The notes below the pieces were generated by a model. It was not told the DNA's origin, did not search any database, and was given only the letters and a program-made list of their open reading frames with translations. Positions 14,506 to 14,511 of a stretch of 14,511 nt of DNA are shown here, one piece after another. The stretch's first letter is position 1, and the number at the start of each line of letters is the position of its first letter. A program made the translations under genes and the position numbers. The stretch comes from Pseudomonadota bacterium (lineage in GTDB: Bacteria > Pseudomonadota > Gammaproteobacteria > Acidiferrobacterales > Acidiferrobacteraceae), in the NCBI GenBank assembly GCA_021795255.1, contig JAJYPQ010000055.1, positions 1 through 14,511 of the forward strand, given 5' to 3'.

Positions 14506-14511
14506 CAGGAT

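Overview
The window reads as chromosomal DNA of a GC-rich gammaproteobacterium. Three gene neighbourhoods point that way: argB next to the nucleoid-occlusion factor slmA; the hemA-prfA-prmC-moeB operon; and the divergent TPR lipoprotein-lolB-ispE-tRNA-Gln cluster. Placement below class level, for example near acidophilic sulfur oxidisers, would be a guess.

Region 1 (1-2638, + strand): a small heat-shock protein gene (hsp20) sits behind a near-consensus sigma-32 promoter and ends in an intrinsic terminator. A very stable intergenic hairpin follows. Then come argB (arginine synthesis), a short conserved-looking unknown gene and slmA, closely packed as one operon.

Region 2 (about 2640-5717, mostly - strand) is an accessory island. 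It holds two small hypothetical genes, a broken small gene carrying an exact 12-bp inverted repeat, and two complete type II toxin-antitoxin modules. The first module is ChpS/ChpB-like. The second is a MazF toxin with a DUF3018-type antitoxin. In both, antitoxin and toxin overlap by 4 nt, and each module has promoter-like sequence just upstream. Between the modules lies the N-terminal stub of a Tn3-type serine resolvase, so the island looks like the eroded remains of a transposon. About 560 bp beside it (5121-5681) has no recognisable gene.

Region 3 (5718-11139, - strand): a tightly packed operon in the order divergent CstA-like membrane protein, hemA (tetrapyrrole synthesis), prfA (release factor 1), prmC (methylates release factors) and moeB (adenylates MoaD). 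Every junction is abutting or overlapping, which suggests translational coupling.

Region 4 (11228-14511, + strand): a TPR lipoprotein, lolB (outer-membrane lipoprotein insertion) and ispE (isoprenoid synthesis) are chained by stop/start overlaps. The 3' end of ispE runs 21 nt into tRNA-Gln(UUG), so the last seven codons and the stop of ispE are also the 5' end of the tRNA.
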